DNA of 64,000 nt from Cherax quadricarinatus (lineage: Eukaryota > Arthropoda > Malacostraca > Decapoda > Parastacidae), in the NCBI RefSeq assembly GCF_038502225.1, contig NC_091307.1, forward strand, positions 30,040,846 to 30,104,845. Reading direction: 5' to 3'. The first letter of the stretch is position 1, and every line of letters starts with the position of its first letter. A program made the position numbers and the translations under genes. Shown piece by piece: positions 43,431-55,231 of the stretch. Below the pieces are notes generated by a model, which made no database searches, was not told where the DNA came from, and saw nothing but the letters and a program-made list of their open reading frames with translations.

Positions 43431-45110
43431 TTACGAGGCTAAAGTCGCAAGGGATTCAAAGACTAACCCAAAAGGGTTCTTTCAGGTATACAGAAGTAAG
43501 ATTATGGACAAGATAGGCCCACTTAAGAGTAACTCAGGCCAGATCACTGACAGTGATAGGGAATACTTGCTTATCACTTCCTCTCAGTTTTTACTCAGGA
43601 ATATACTTGCGAAATTCCAGAAATAATAAATTATGTAGAACAGGACGATAATAAACTATGCACGATTAGGGTAACTAGTGACATGGTCCTCAGACAAATA
43701 GAGAAATTAATACCAAACAAATCCTCAGGCCTTGATGAACTGTTTGCAGGAGTTTTAAAGGAATGTAAAGAGGAACTTAGCATACCTTTGTCTAATCTTC
43801 TCAATATATCACTACAAACTGGCATAGTGCCAGACAAGTGGAAAATGGCAGGCGACAGGTCCTTAGCTTCGAACTATAGACCAATAAGCCTTACCTCCAT
43901 AGTTGGCAAGTTTATGGAGTCAATAATTGCCGAAGCAATTTGTAGCCATCTTGAAAGGCATAAATTGATTAATGAATCTCAGCACGGTTTTACAAAGATG
44001 CGTTCCTGTCTTACGAATTTACTAACTTTTTTCACTAAGGTGTTTGAGGTAGAAGATCATGGCAGTGAATATGATAGTGTATATGGAATTCAGTAAGGCT
44101 TTCGATAGAGTTCCACATCAGAGGCTGTTGAGAAAACTTTAGGCACTGGGAAGAGGCATGGTTGACAAATAGGCAGCAGAGAGTTTGCATATATGGGAAG
44201 AAATCAGAGTGGGGGCACGTCACAAGCGGTGTCCCACAGGGTCAGTGTTGGGCCCCTTGTTCTTCACAATCTACATAAACTACATAGATGAGGGAATGAA
44301 TAGCGACATAAGCAAATTTGCTAATAACACCAAAAGAGGCCGTCCAATTTATTCTAATGAGAACATTACAACAATCCAGGATGATTTGAATAGACTGATG
44401 CAGTGGTTGGAAAAGTGGCAGCTGCAGTTTAATAAGTTTTTAATGTTGGACAGGAAAATAAACTTGCCACATATAAACTAAATAATGTAGATCTTAATAT
44501 TACGGATTGCAAAAAAGATTTAGGAGTTCTGGTTAGAAGTAATCTGAAACGAAGACAACAGTGCATAAGTGTTCGCAATAAAGCTAACAGAATCCTTGGC
44601 TTCATAGCAAGAAGTATAAATAATAGAAATCCTCAGGTTGTTCAACTCTATATCCTTGGTTAGGCCTCATTTAGATTATGCTGCTCAGTTCTGGTCACCG
44701 TATTACAGAATGGATATAAATGCATTGAAAAACGTACAGAGGAGGATGACAAAGTTGATCCCATGTATCAGAAATCTTCCCTATGGGCATAGACTGAGGG
44801 CCCTGAATCTGCACTCTCTAGAAAGGTGTAGAATTAGGGGGGGATATGACTGAAATGTATAAATGGAAAACAGGAATTAATAAAGGGGATGTAAATAGCG
44901 TGCTAAAAATATCTAGCACAGACAGGACTCGCAGCAATGGTTTTAGGATTGAAAAATTCAGATTCAGGAAGGCCATGGGAAAACACTGGTTTGGTAATAG
45001 AGTTGTGGATGAGTGAAAAACTCCCGAGTACCGTCATAGAAGCTAAGACGTTGCGTAGTTTTAAAAATAGGTTGGATAAATACATGAGTGGATGTGGGTG
45101 GGTGTGAGTT
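43431..45110 (+). pseudogene. lineage A reverse transcriptase
   Basis: Pieces 43683-44096, 44070-44150, 44185-44481, 44638-44853 and 44850-45110. Landmarks: IPNKSSGLDELFAG, NYRPISLTSIVGK, QHGFTKMRSCLTNLL, YMEFSKAFDRVPH (motif A D to E as MEF), GSVLGPLFFTIYIN, and FANNTK where FADDTK is expected (about 44317-44334). The RT is catalytically dead by sequence while the endonuclease motifs are kept. C-terminal VRPHLDYAAQFW and NLHSLERCRIRGG follow. Confidence 0.8.
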
Positions 45111-45154
45111 GGACCTGACTAGCTTGTGCTACTTGGTCGGATGCCGTACTCCTC

Positions 45155-45278
45155 CCTTAAGTGAATGTGACTGACCTGACTAGGTCAGTCACATTCACTT
45201 AAGGCAGGACCAGTTCACATTCCCTTAAGGCAGGTCCAATTCTCCCACCGGCTTAAGCCAGTGGGAGAATTGGACCTG
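45155..45278 (+). promoter_or_regulatory. twin 3'-UTR hairpins of lineage A
   Basis: Hairpin 1: arms 45155-45177 and 45182-45204, 23 bp perfect, loop GACT. Hairpin 2: arms 45231-45248 and 45261-45278, 18 bp perfect, with GGCTTAAGCC at its centre. Other A copies keep the sequence pieces but not hairpin 1. A role in RT template recognition is inference. Confidence 0.7.
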
Positions 45279-46224
45279 CCTCGCATGGGCCAGTAGGCCT
45301 GCTGCAAGTGTTCCTTCTTTCTTATGTTCTTATAACGTACATCTCTCACCTACGTTCGAAGGATTACAGAACGGAGGGATTTCAAACGTTCCCATTAATT
45401 TAGGTGCTTGACAAACTATGCAGGTAGTGAAAGTTCTCCAGATCAGTTATTTCGCTTGCCTTGAACGAAGCTGTTGAAGTACAGCAATACTCCAGCCTAG
45501 AGAGGACAAGTAACTTAAAGAGTATCATCAGTTTGGCATCTCTTGTTTTAAGGTTCTAGTTATCTAGATTATCATTTTCTTTGCATTTGTGATAGTGACA
45601 CAGGTGTCGGTGTGATCCCTGAAGGCGAGATCCAACACGATCACTCCAAGGTCTCGCACATTAGTCTTACGCTCTACTGAATGATTGTAGTTTCTTTCAT
45701 ACTCCATTCCAGTCTATTATTTCCTCAGTCTTTCCATAATGGAGCAGTTGAAACTTGTCCTCAATGAGCCACATTGTTGTCAATGTCCCATTAGAAGACT
45801 GTCTATATTAGCTTGGAGGTTTGCAGTGTCCTAAATGGATGTCATTCACGCAGATTCTAGTACAGCCTGCAAATTGTGATACGGTGCTATGATTTATGCC
45901 TCTGTATGTCTAATATAAGAATGAGAAAGGACAGGGGTCAGTTCTGTGCCTTGGGAAACAAATTTCACTTTGACAACCTCCGATTTCACTCGGTTCATTA
46001 CGGATTCTATTCGTTAGAAAATTAAATATCTATTAGTTCACTTTTCTAGCTATTTCTCTTCCATGCATTCTGCGAATTATACCATGATCACAACTGACAA
46101 TGGCTTTAGCAAAGTCAGTGTAAACTCGTCCGCATTCTGCTCGTCTTCCACTAAATCTAAACTGGAATAATTGTCAAGCAACTGAGAGGCAGGAGCGACC
46201 TGCTCTAAACCCATGCTGCCCTAG

Positions 46225-48250
46225 TTTCGAGTGTTCTACTCCCAGAGCCCGGCCTTGGGCTGGGCTCATCTGGCGTTTACCTTGTCAACCAGGCTGACAC
46301 TTGCCCCAGCAGTGTTTCTGATATCTTCTTATAAGATGTTGAATAGTCGGGGACCACAGATGTTGATACAACGTTCTCTTATTGTGCCCACTCCGCATCT
46401 GTGCTTTTCACCAGCTTTATTTTGCACTTTTATTCCATCTCCCTCACTCCAGTATGTTGGCAGTGTGCAGATTTGGGACCAGGAACTCAAGTACTTTCTT
46501 CCGGTCCAATGAATACATATTTAAGACCAAGGCATTCTCAGTAATTTTAATGTTTTATTCACTCTAGAAGGCCGTAAATGATCTCTCCCTCTGTTCCAAC
46601 TCTGATACATATAACGCCCTAAACCGGGCCGTCAACACAGCAATATTCCAAACGAGAGAGCACAAGCAATTCAAAACGTGTCACAATTTGCACTATTTCC
46701 CTTGGTTTGAAAGTTCTTATTATGCATTCCAATATCTTCCTAGCTGTCGTGGCATTTATTTTGTGTTCACTGAAATAAAGGTCAGACGACATGTTCCTTT
46801 TGTTCTACTTTATGATCCTCTTGAGTTTTTTATACAGTGTTTGGCGTCAGTACTATCATTCCATAGTGTTCTGCGACTGTTTTACTCCACCTTGGAGGAG
46901 TGGGGATATGTCAGTAATTTTTAATGATTTTCGGATGATTCCTGTGTCCAGGCTCATCTACAAAATATCAAAGGCACAAGGCAGTTTTTTTTTTTGCCGT
47001 TATTGAACACGGATTTCCATGAGTAAGGGCCTGGGTCAGAGTGCAAGTTCATGCAATCGATGGTTTTTCAAAGTTCAGTGGGGTTAGTTATTTGTCAGAA
47101 ATAATGCCGATGTCAGTGTTTTGAATCTCATCCGTGAAAAACTAATTTGGATTGTCATTCATTTGGCTGATTAATAGCTCACTGAACGCTGTCATATTGC
47201 AAGTTCAGTATGTCATTCATTTATTTGCTTCCTTATTCTCATCAGTGCAGGTTCTATCTTTCAACAAGTCTATTTCTAGATGTGGTTTTTGCCCTGGATT
47301 TTGCATACTAGAAAAAATATTTAAGATTTCTCTCAATTTCATTTTCTTTTCTCCTAGGCCTTGCATGATGAATTTAGTTTGAGATAAATGCATCATGCAA
47401 GGCTGTGTTTATTTTTGTTCAAAAAAAAAAAAAAAGTCTGAAGCCACCGAGTTCTCTAATTTTCAGTATTCGTGCTTTTTTTTTTTTTTATCTTGAGCTT
47501 ACTTTTGGTGATACTGAGCTCATCCTCTCCTGACACTGGTTCAAATCCATGACATTCATTTCTTTCCCAGTATATTTTACGACGTCATTATATGATCCCA
47601 GGTAATCTTTTTGTTGTTGAAATTTAATTTGTTGAATACACCCTCGTGACTGGTTGCATTTGGTGCTGGAGACCAGTGTGTATGGAAGTTGTTTTTGACA
47701 TCATTATCTTCTATAGCACATCATTGTTTGTGAATACAAGGTCAAGGATATTTTCTAGGCTGGTCAGCCCCGATATTTAAAAAATCTGTGACTGATTCAG
47801 CCAATGGTTTTGCTTCCAGTCTAGTGTAGCTCCAAGACTGGGTACATTCTTATTTTTTGCCATTCTTTCTCGCTTCCTGGCACTAACAAAATCACGAGGC
47901 CATACTTCCTTAGCTTCCATTCTATGGCATTCAGGACAAGTTGTATAACACTTTCTTGTTATTCAACCGACATTTTTGGATGGAAGCACTTATAAATAGG
48001 CCTTGGATCGACTTATGTTTTTAAGAGACTGCGGCATTTATTTGTATGGTCTAATTGACGTCAACCATTTCTTGAAGCAAACACCCCATGAAAAGTGCCG
48101 ACACTTGGATGGTCTGCTGTGGCCAGTGGATTTTGCATTAGCCACTATTTTATTTTCAGTACCTGCAACTGATTCAGTTGACTGTACTAGTACTAGGGTT
48201 GGATACCGAGTGCTGTTTCCCTGTACTTCGCACATGTCCATGTTTAGCAA
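46225..48250 (-). mobile_element. lineage B-like LINE relic with the RT palm deleted
   Basis: Minus order: endonuclease-like ENILDLVFTNNDVL (about 47740-47700), linker, HSDPGPYSWKSVF (47050-47012), PKIIKNY..IPTPP (about 46940-46890), then directly KTQEDHKVEQKEHV (46840-46795), thumb and the B terminus near 46225. In the fuller B copy about 230 codons, including FADD, lie between the last two blocks. Poly-A (47421-47435) and poly-T (47477-47490) lie in the linker. Confidence 0.6.
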
Positions 48251-49164
48251 GTGAACTCAGTGACATAACTTCAGCATGCTTCACGCTCCTGTTGTGGGAA
48301 GTATTCCTATGGAATCGTGGTTCTTGATTTTTGTATCGGTTTGACTAGTTTGAATCTGACTCTTTTCAAGCAGATTTCTTACGAGATCAGATAGAGAAAA
48401 GGGAAATAGTTCTTTATTTTGACGAAGGACGTTGGCATATCCAGGAGTTTTTCAGACCACTCTTCCTGTCTGCATCAGATAAATTAATACATTCTGGATG
48501 TGTAGCAGCTTTACGGAACTAATAAGTGATACATTGTGTACGCTACCCAATCGGCGCAGAATACATAAATCATTGGTGTCTACTAGTAACCCGTATGGTG
48601 GAGGGGATGGGGAGTTGGCAGGCATTCTGGCAGTCGTGGTGGTGCGATGGTTATGGGTGCCCCGGGTGTGTTGTACGCTGCCAGACGTATATGGTGGTAG
48701 CTATGAGAGGTGAAGATTATGCCAAAATACTCGTCCATTTGCAAATTATCAGACTAATGTTTTGTACTCTATGCACTGGTTTGTAATTACCTTCACCTTT
48801 AACTGAACTAATTTAAATACAGCATCCTAGAGCATTGGGCCTAGTTCTTAGGCCTTTTGCGTATAGATATCCTCTTGCACTAACGTCCATAAGATGAATA
48901 TGGAGTGAGCAAACTAGTTGCTAGCTTCGGTGGCAAAATCTAATCTGGGAAGACGTACTAACGGTGACTGACTTAACATGTATTTGGCATCAACGTCACT
49001 ATGGGTGATGCCATGGAGTGGCAGACTACAGCTATTATTTTTAACAATTCACTAGTGTATATTTCTCACCATATATCTATACGTCACTCACTATGTTGAT
49101 AAATATATCACAGTGAACACTTGTAGGCCCACTGGCGCTTCTATGCCTCTCCCAACATTTATTG
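48251..49164. other. anonymous sequence
   Basis: No element recognised. 48600-48700 is G-rich but has no motif. Confidence 0.35.
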
Positions 49165-49340
49165 TTGTATTGTAAATAAAAATAACCTGCACACAGAATG
49201 AAATATGACGACGTTTCGGTTCGACTTGGATCATTAACTAGTCACCAAGTCGGACCGAAACGTCGTGTTAAGTGTCATTCTCATGAAGGTTGAGTATTGT
49301 TCCAGTGACGGTATGCCTTTTTATTATTTTTGTATTGTTA
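49165..49340. repeat. fold-back repeat, second ACGACGTTTCGG copy
   Basis: Inverted arms 49208-49229 and 49245-49266 (22 bp, one mismatch), loop of 15 bases, with weaker outer complementarity (AATGA-type text). Same design as 13616-13730. Confidence 0.75.
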
Positions 49341-50199
49341 ATTAGATTTTCTGGGTACTTTTCTAACACTTCTCTCATATGGATATCTCGATTTACAAAT
49401 AACATCACTAACTTACCCTTCGGTCTGTCGACAATGATTTTCCTTCTAGAATCCTAATTTCATTTTATCATACTTTTCAAACACTTTACTAGTTTTATCT
49501 CGCGACTTCTTGCTATACAGAGAAGGAATAACAGAAGAGAAAAATAATTTATCCACTTTTATTTCTCTAACTGCGCCTATGTTGACTTTAATCTTTACCG
49601 GGTTTAGTCAACATCTCCCTCCCTTCATTATGATGACGCTTCACTGGGGGAAAACTATCAAGATGTACAGAAAAAAATATGAACTATTACTAATACAGGC
49701 TTATGCTACTGTGTTTGTCCAACTACTTGTTGGTCGGCAGCCTCTCCCACCCATCCAGCTGAAAAACATAACCCGTTAAGATTCTCTCATTCTAACCCAG
49801 TTAAAACGACTAGGTCTCCTGTCGAGGAGTCGATCATTGCCTCAATACACTGCTAGTGTCAGGCTCTGAAATAAACTGAGCTACCTCCAAGTCTGCAAAA
49901 TAATTTGAAGATATTTTAAAATAACTTGTGAACAATCCGTATACATTTTTATATTTATAGAAAACACTAGACTATTTTAAACGTGACGAAAATAATGCGT
50001 AGAACGGTAAATAAGTAAGGGGGGAAGTGAATGGGAGGGAAGGAAAGCTACATTTTATTGCACCGGAAGGCGCGCTTGTCATGTAAGGCTGACACGTTCT
50101 CAAGCTAAAAATCAGCAACAGATTAAGCATCAAATGCGGGAGGGAGATTTCTGAAAACCAGAGCTGATGAGTTATACTCCTTAAAGGTTTCGTTGACCA
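49341..50199. other. anonymous sequence
   Basis: An 89-codon plus frame (49510-49779) has no recognised motif. Nothing else seen. Confidence 0.35.
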
Positions 50200-50540
50200 A
50201 ACTCATATTGTTGAAAATGCCTATAGACCCTCAAACTCCCTGTTAAGAAAGCGAGAAATCTGCGTCCTTATTTACACCTAGATAATGATTAGAGGACTAG
50301 TTCCAAATCTGCACATTAAAATTGCTCCCAACAAGAGCAAGAGACTTGGTAAACTATGCACAGTACCCTCTATGGAAATCAGGGATACAACTAACACAGA
50401 ATTAACTCGATTAGTGTAACGTACCTTTCAACACTTCTTCATATACAAGAGAAAGTAGCAACGGACTCCTAGTTGTCTTCAACAGGGAACTCCAAAAGTT
50501 CCTGATCACCCAGACTAATGCCTACGTTGGACTGCGTTAA
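50200..50540 (+). mobile_element. degraded lineage E LINE, C-terminal region
   Basis: Plus-strand pieces match the E segment (GLVPNLHIKIAPNKSKRLG-like, then NRELQKFLITQTNAYVGLR near 50482-50537). Several stops. Confidence 0.5.
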
Positions 50541-50577
50541 CACTAATAGTCTTTCTAATGGTATAAACCTTGGTAAT

Positions 50578-50715
50578 AAATACCGACAAGTTGGTTTAGA
50601 AAGACACGTAAGCAAACACTATAACATATTTATTAGAAAACGTTTCGGTCCTGGGACCTTGATCACTTCTAAATATGTTATAGTGTTTGCTTACGTGTCT
50701 TTCTAAACCAGTCTT
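50578..50715. repeat. long perfect inverted repeat with CGTTTCGG loop
   Basis: Arms 50592-50632 and 50670-50710 are perfect 41-bp reverse complements. The 37-bp loop includes AAAACGTTTCGGTCCTGGGA. It is preceded by TACCGACAAGTTGGT, nearly the same text that precedes the left arm at 62822-62836, so the two are related. Confidence 0.85.
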
Positions 50716-51234
50716 TCTAATAACGTACAAAGGAGGATGACAAAGTTGATCCCATGTATCAGAAATCTTCCCTATGAGGATAGACTGAGGGCCCTGAATC
50801 TGTATAAATGGAAAACAGCAATAAAGGGGAAGTAAGTAGCATGCTGAAAATTTCCAGCCAAGATAGAACTCGCAGCAATGGTTTCAAGTTGGAAAGATTC
50901 AGATTCAGGAAGGATATAGGTAAGCACTGGTTTGGTAATAGAGTTGTGGATGAGTGGAGCAAACTCCCGAGTACAGTTATAGAGGCTAAAACGTTGTGTA
51001 GTTTTAAAAATAGGTTAAATAAATACACAGAGTGGGTATGGGTGGGTGAGAGTTGGACCTGACTAGCTTGTGCTACTAGGTCTGATGCCGTGCTCTTTCC
51101 TTAAGTGGAAGTGACCAGACTTGGTGGGTCATTGGGCTAATCCGGAGGGGGGGGGGGCATGTACCTGCTCCACATGGGTCAGTAGGCCTGTTGCAGTGTT
51201 CCTTCTTTATGTTTTCTAATACCTAAAGGACATT
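50716..51234 (+). mobile_element. lineage A LINE, 5'-truncated with internal deletion
   Basis: Starts at AACGTACAAAGGAGGATGAC, jumps from GCCCTGAATCTG to TATAAATGGAAAAC (loss of the SLERRRIRGDM segment), then FGNRVVDEWSKLPST and the A 3' UTR with a G9-plus run at 51147-51156. The octamer end is reduced (TTCTTTATG). Confidence 0.75.
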
Positions 51235-51735
51235 TTCGGAAGTCAACACGGCCCAGGCCCAGACCAGGTCGCCTGGAGGATCAAGGCCTGATCAAACAGG
51301 CTGTTACCAATGGCCGCACGCAGTTCAAGGTATAAGCCACATCCCAGCTAATCAGGCACTAATTTGAGGAACTTGCCCAGTTCCCTCTTGAAGATCAGAG
51401 GTTTGTTGGTAATTCCCCTTATGCACGGAGAAAGGAATGTTGATGAATCGGGGACCTCTGACACTCGGCACTAAAAAACAAGCGGCCATACCACGCTGAA
51501 TGCATCACTTCTCGGTACTCAGTGTACTCGTCGCGCCCCTCCTTTTTAATGCAGGTATTGAATAATATTCTAAACAAGATAGCACAAACCACCTGAAAGG
51601 TGTCACCACTGGTGACACTTTTCAGATGGTCGTTGAAGAGTCGGGTGACTACTCGAGTTCTCGTACCGCCCCTACTTTTTACTTCAGGTAATTTCCACCA
51701 TCTGCCAAGACTCGTGTTACCTTTGATATACCTTT
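51235..51735 (-). mobile_element. lineage E LINE, C-terminal region
   Basis: Minus match to the E terminus (GATCAAGGCCTGATCAAACA, GTTGGTAATTCCCCTTATGC). At 51591-51624 a palindrome (CTGAAAGGTGTCACC / GGTGACACTTTTCAG) marks a snap-back duplication. Confidence 0.6.
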
Positions 51736-52335
51736 AAATAATTTCGAGAGTATATCTACTCTCTGAGCCCGGCCATGGGCCAGGCTCGTCTGGCGCTCGC
51801 CTGGTCAACCAGGCTGTTGCTGCTGGAGGCCCACTGTCCCACATATCCATCACAGCCTGGTTGATCTGGCACCTGGTGAAGATACTTGTCTAGTTTCCTC
51901 TTGAAGGCTTCAACACTTGTTCCAGCAGTGTTTCTGATATCTTCTGGTAAGATGTTGAAAAGTCTGGGACCCCGGATGTTGATACAGTGTTCCCTTATTG
52001 TCCCCACCGTACCCTTGCTCCTCACTGGGTTTATTTTACACTTCCTCCCATCTCTCTCACTCCAGTATGTTGTTATGGCAGTGTGCAGATTTGGGACCAA
52101 GCCCTCGAATACCTTCCAGGTATATATTATCATGTACCTCTCTCTCCTCCGCTCCAATGAGTACATGTTCAAGACTTGCAGGCGTTCCCAGTAGTTTAGG
52201 TGCTTTACTGGCTCAACGTGAGCCGTAAACGATCTCTGTATTTGTTCCAGCTCCGATATTTCTCCTGCCCTGAACGGGGCCATCAGCACTGAGCAATATT
52301 CTAAGTGAGGGAGCACTAGCGATTTGAAGAGTGTC
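51736..52335 (-). mobile_element. lineage B LINE, 5'-truncated
   Basis: Contains an unbroken frame (52400-51756) with LFKSLVLPHLEYCSVL, AGEISELEQIQRSF, NMYSLERRRERYMIIYTW, CKINPVRSKGTVG, LFNILPEDIRNTAG and VPDQPGCDGYVGQW. It ends with CTCTCGAAATTATTTAAAGG, like the other B 3' ends here. The first residues of the frame come from a flanking E relic. Confidence 0.8.
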
Positions 52336-53060
52336 ATATGCAGCGATTTCGAATGTTCAGGTTTGGGACTAGTCCCTCCAGGATTCTCCAGGTACTTCAA
52401 ATGTTCCTAGTAGTTTATAAATTTGGCAATGTGCACAAACAGTGAGACTTCTATTTCCACTTCAACAATCGCGCTTGCAATGAAGAAATAACAGAGTATC
52501 ATTGGCTCAGCATATCTTGTCTTTAAAGTTTTAGTTATCTAACATATTATTTTCCCTTATTGTGGCAATGACAACATTGTAATGATCCTTGACTGAGCTT
52601 TTCTGACATTACTCCCGAGTTTAGCATATACAACTTTCATTCTGTTGAATTGAGTTCGTCCTGTATTCCGTTACACTATTTCCTCCAGTCTTCCATAGAG
52701 CAACAACATACTGCTGTCTGGGGCCCACTGGAAGAATATAGCCACTTGAAGATTTGCTTTGTCTTCGACAAACGACACAGATTCTGGCATCATCTGCAAA
52801 GGATGTTACAACGCTACGATTCATGTTTTTGTCGAAGTCGGATACAAAAATGAGAAACAGAAGTGGAGAGAGCATCAAATTTTTCACCGTGGCAGCCTCA
52901 GACTTCACTGTTTACTACTACAACTACTGAATTTACTTGTAGCTAAATGTTCATCTGCTCATTTTTCCAGTCATTTCTTTAGCACACACTGTGTTATCAC
53001 ACCATAGTCGCACTTGTCGATTGCTTTCACAAAATCAGTGTACACTACATTAGCAGCATG
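52336..53060 (-). mobile_element. lineage E LINE relic, RT palm and thumb
   Basis: Minus reading includes LSPLLFLIFVSDFDKN and TSFADDARI (Asp pair intact, about 52800-52790), then decayed text toward 52340. AFTNxVYTDFVKAI-like text near 53050-53010 continues the palm. Confidence 0.6.
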
Positions 53061-53199
53061 CATAACTAGTACTTTGCTTCCTTAAAAACCTATGATTCTA
53101 TGAAAAACTCGCGAGTTTCAGATACGCTTCATACATATTAAAACATTTATTCTATACTATAAAGAAATTAGGGTCATTTTGGTAATCAACATACCAAAA

Positions 53200-54414
53200 T
53201 ACAGTAGAACTTCGGTTGTCTAACTCACTTCTCGAACAAATCAGGTTTCGAACAAGGAATTCGAGAAAAAATGTCCTGGTTTTTATACGTGCTCTTGGAT
53301 GTTGACTGACAACGCTCCCCAGGTCAAAGAATTTAAAAAAAAAAACTTATGAAATGAGCATCTTTTTCCGAAGGTAATGAAACCAAGAGTACGAAATTTG
53401 ATGGAAAGCTTACGGAATTACACTATCGCGAAGTTAGCGGTCTGGGCGATATTTACGCATTGGCGATTTTGCCCACTTTGAGCCTTATTTTGGGCCAATT
53501 CCATTGTTCCAGTCGACCAAATTCATAGCTGCTTAGATAGAATTCCTTTCATTCTATCGATTGAGTACAAGAAACCGCACATTTACATATTTCATCCACC
53601 CAATAAAGTGATTTGAATTCACTAATTTGGCCAATTTCACACAAAATTCAAGAAAGGCAAATTTCAAAATAGGAGCCAGAATAAACAATGCAGACATTCT
53701 TGGCACTAAAATAACATTGTCTCTGTTCATCGGTCACATGTCCAGTCCCCTCTTATATTACGCTTGCTTTTCATTTTTAATTTTTATTCACAGAAAAAAA
53801 TCAGAAGATTTACTTATTCAGACTACTGCATAATTGTATAAATAGTATCAGCGTGAATGCATAATAGACCTACCAGCTAACATGTATTGGACGCGTGACG
53901 TGATTTGTTTACTCTTGAACATCGGCAAAAATCGAGCATTTCCGCTGCTTTGAGCTCAATTTCAAGTTACTTTTAGTCTGTATACCATTCTGTAATGTAA
54001 CTTCCATTCTATCAAATGAGACCAAGAAAACGTGAATACAACCCTAAATATCATACGAAAATACACCGTAAATTTGCCGTTTTAAACCAAAAACACGGTC
54101 GCAGTTTTTTTCTCATGCACTGCGTGCTGGAGGATTTTTTTTATACTGCATACACTGACTATGCAGACCCATCCTCTCACATGTAGGCCTACCAGCTTTC
54201 TCGCGCAAGATTTGAAGCTGCTAGAATTTTCCCAGTGCTGTATAATTTTACACATTGTTTTATGTAGTAGTTAGTACATTATTAATAAATTATTATATTG
54301 TCATTTGGGGTCTGGAACGGATTAATTTATTTACATTATTTTTTTATAGGAAAAACCGTTTTGTCGAACGGACATCTGGAACGAATTAAGTTCGACAACC
54401 GAGGTTCCGCTCTA
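53200..54414. mobile_element. pogo/Tigger-like MITE
   Basis: Imperfect terminal inverted repeats of about 25 bp: left ACAGTAGAACTTCGGTTGTC (53201-53220), right GACAACCGAGGTTCC (54394-54408), both flanked by TA. Inside, GGTTTCGAACAAGGAATTCG and AGGAAAAACCGTTTTGTCGA continue the subterminal theme I recall from Tigger-type elements. No transposase frame is present. Confidence 0.65.
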
Positions 54415-54595
54415 TATAGAAATTAAAAATGACAACTTTTTCTAAAATGAATACGTAGTGTAATGCCATAAAGAAGCAATACCACAAAAAATGAGAAGCA
54501 AAAACTGGAGACAAGAAAATGAAATATGTTAAAATGAAACCATCAATAGAAAGAACGGTGGTAGAAGCCACAATACCGTCCACTTTCTGCAAGTT

Positions 54596-54637
54596 TCATA
54601 GTTCTCCTTCGAAGCGCTCATCGTCATTTGATTTACC
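54596..54637 (-). other. possible terminal coding exon (speculative)
   Basis: On the minus strand a pyrimidine-rich tract and AG (TTTTTTCTTTCTTGCAG) are followed by a 41-base frame ending GKSNDDERFEGEL-stop (TGA at 54598-54596). An AATAAA lies about 1.4 kb further on (near 53148), beyond the pogo-like MITE. No upstream exon is seen to the right, and chance is possible. Confidence 0.15.
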
Positions 54638-55231
54638 TGCAAGAAAGAAAAAATGCTTCATTAGCGGTCACTATTTGACAAGACACACTAAAATTTAGGT
54701 CTTGTAGGGTGAGCGAGGAAGTGGTGACAGAGGAAGAATAGGTTGGTGAAAGGAAGGTTTTGTGGGGAGGGCTTAACCCAGTAGCTTGTCGATCGTGGTA
54801 CTAATGGAAAGGCAGACGGATTGGGTAGGCGCTGAAGCGCACACACAAGGTACCTGTGAGAATCCAGTAATGATTTATTGGGATATGGGGGAGAAATTAA
54901 AAAGTACGTATTTTAAGGTCCACTTCAAGAAACTTTACAAGTTGTCCCCAGAGGCTAGACAAGTGTGTGTGTGGGGGAGGGGGGGGGGAACCTACTTTAA
55001 GCACTTCCCCTGCAAACAAGTACGCTTTCGTAGCCACACTGAACAGTGGTGAAGAACTTTTAGGTAACTATCAGACTTGCAGCAATTTAATATTCTTTAA
55101 TAAACTTCAGTTGTTCTGAACCACGTAGGAACACTTCACTACCGTGGCGGCGGCAATGAACACGAGGCAACTACAACCCACCACCCAGCTGATGATATTC
55201 CACCACTGTGCTGATGGTACCGATCACTGCG
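54638..55231. other. anonymous sequence
   Basis: G-rich run at 54968-54989. No element recognised. Confidence 0.35.

Larger units (their letters stand above)
42216..45344 (+). mobile_element. lineage A CR1-like LINE, near full length
   Basis: 3.1 kb: 5' leader, AP endonuclease, linker, RT, C-terminal domain and 3' UTR, inserted in a minus-strand E element. No separate ORF1 is visible upstream of the endonuclease, so either the copy lost it or the leader (42216-42400) is what remains. The 3' end has one TTCTTATG octamer plus TTCTTAT. The 3' UTR contains two long perfect hairpins. Confidence 0.85.
41835..46215 (-). mobile_element. lineage E LINE split by a nested lineage A element
   Basis: The 3' part is 41835-42215 (E terminus up to ATTTTCCAGGTGGA). 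The 5' part is 45345-46215 (from ACATCTCTCACCTACGTTCG through the thumb and palm to HGFRAGRSCLS-like text near 46190). In the uninterrupted E copy these two sequences are adjacent (16256-16295). Frames are heavily broken. Confidence 0.75.
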
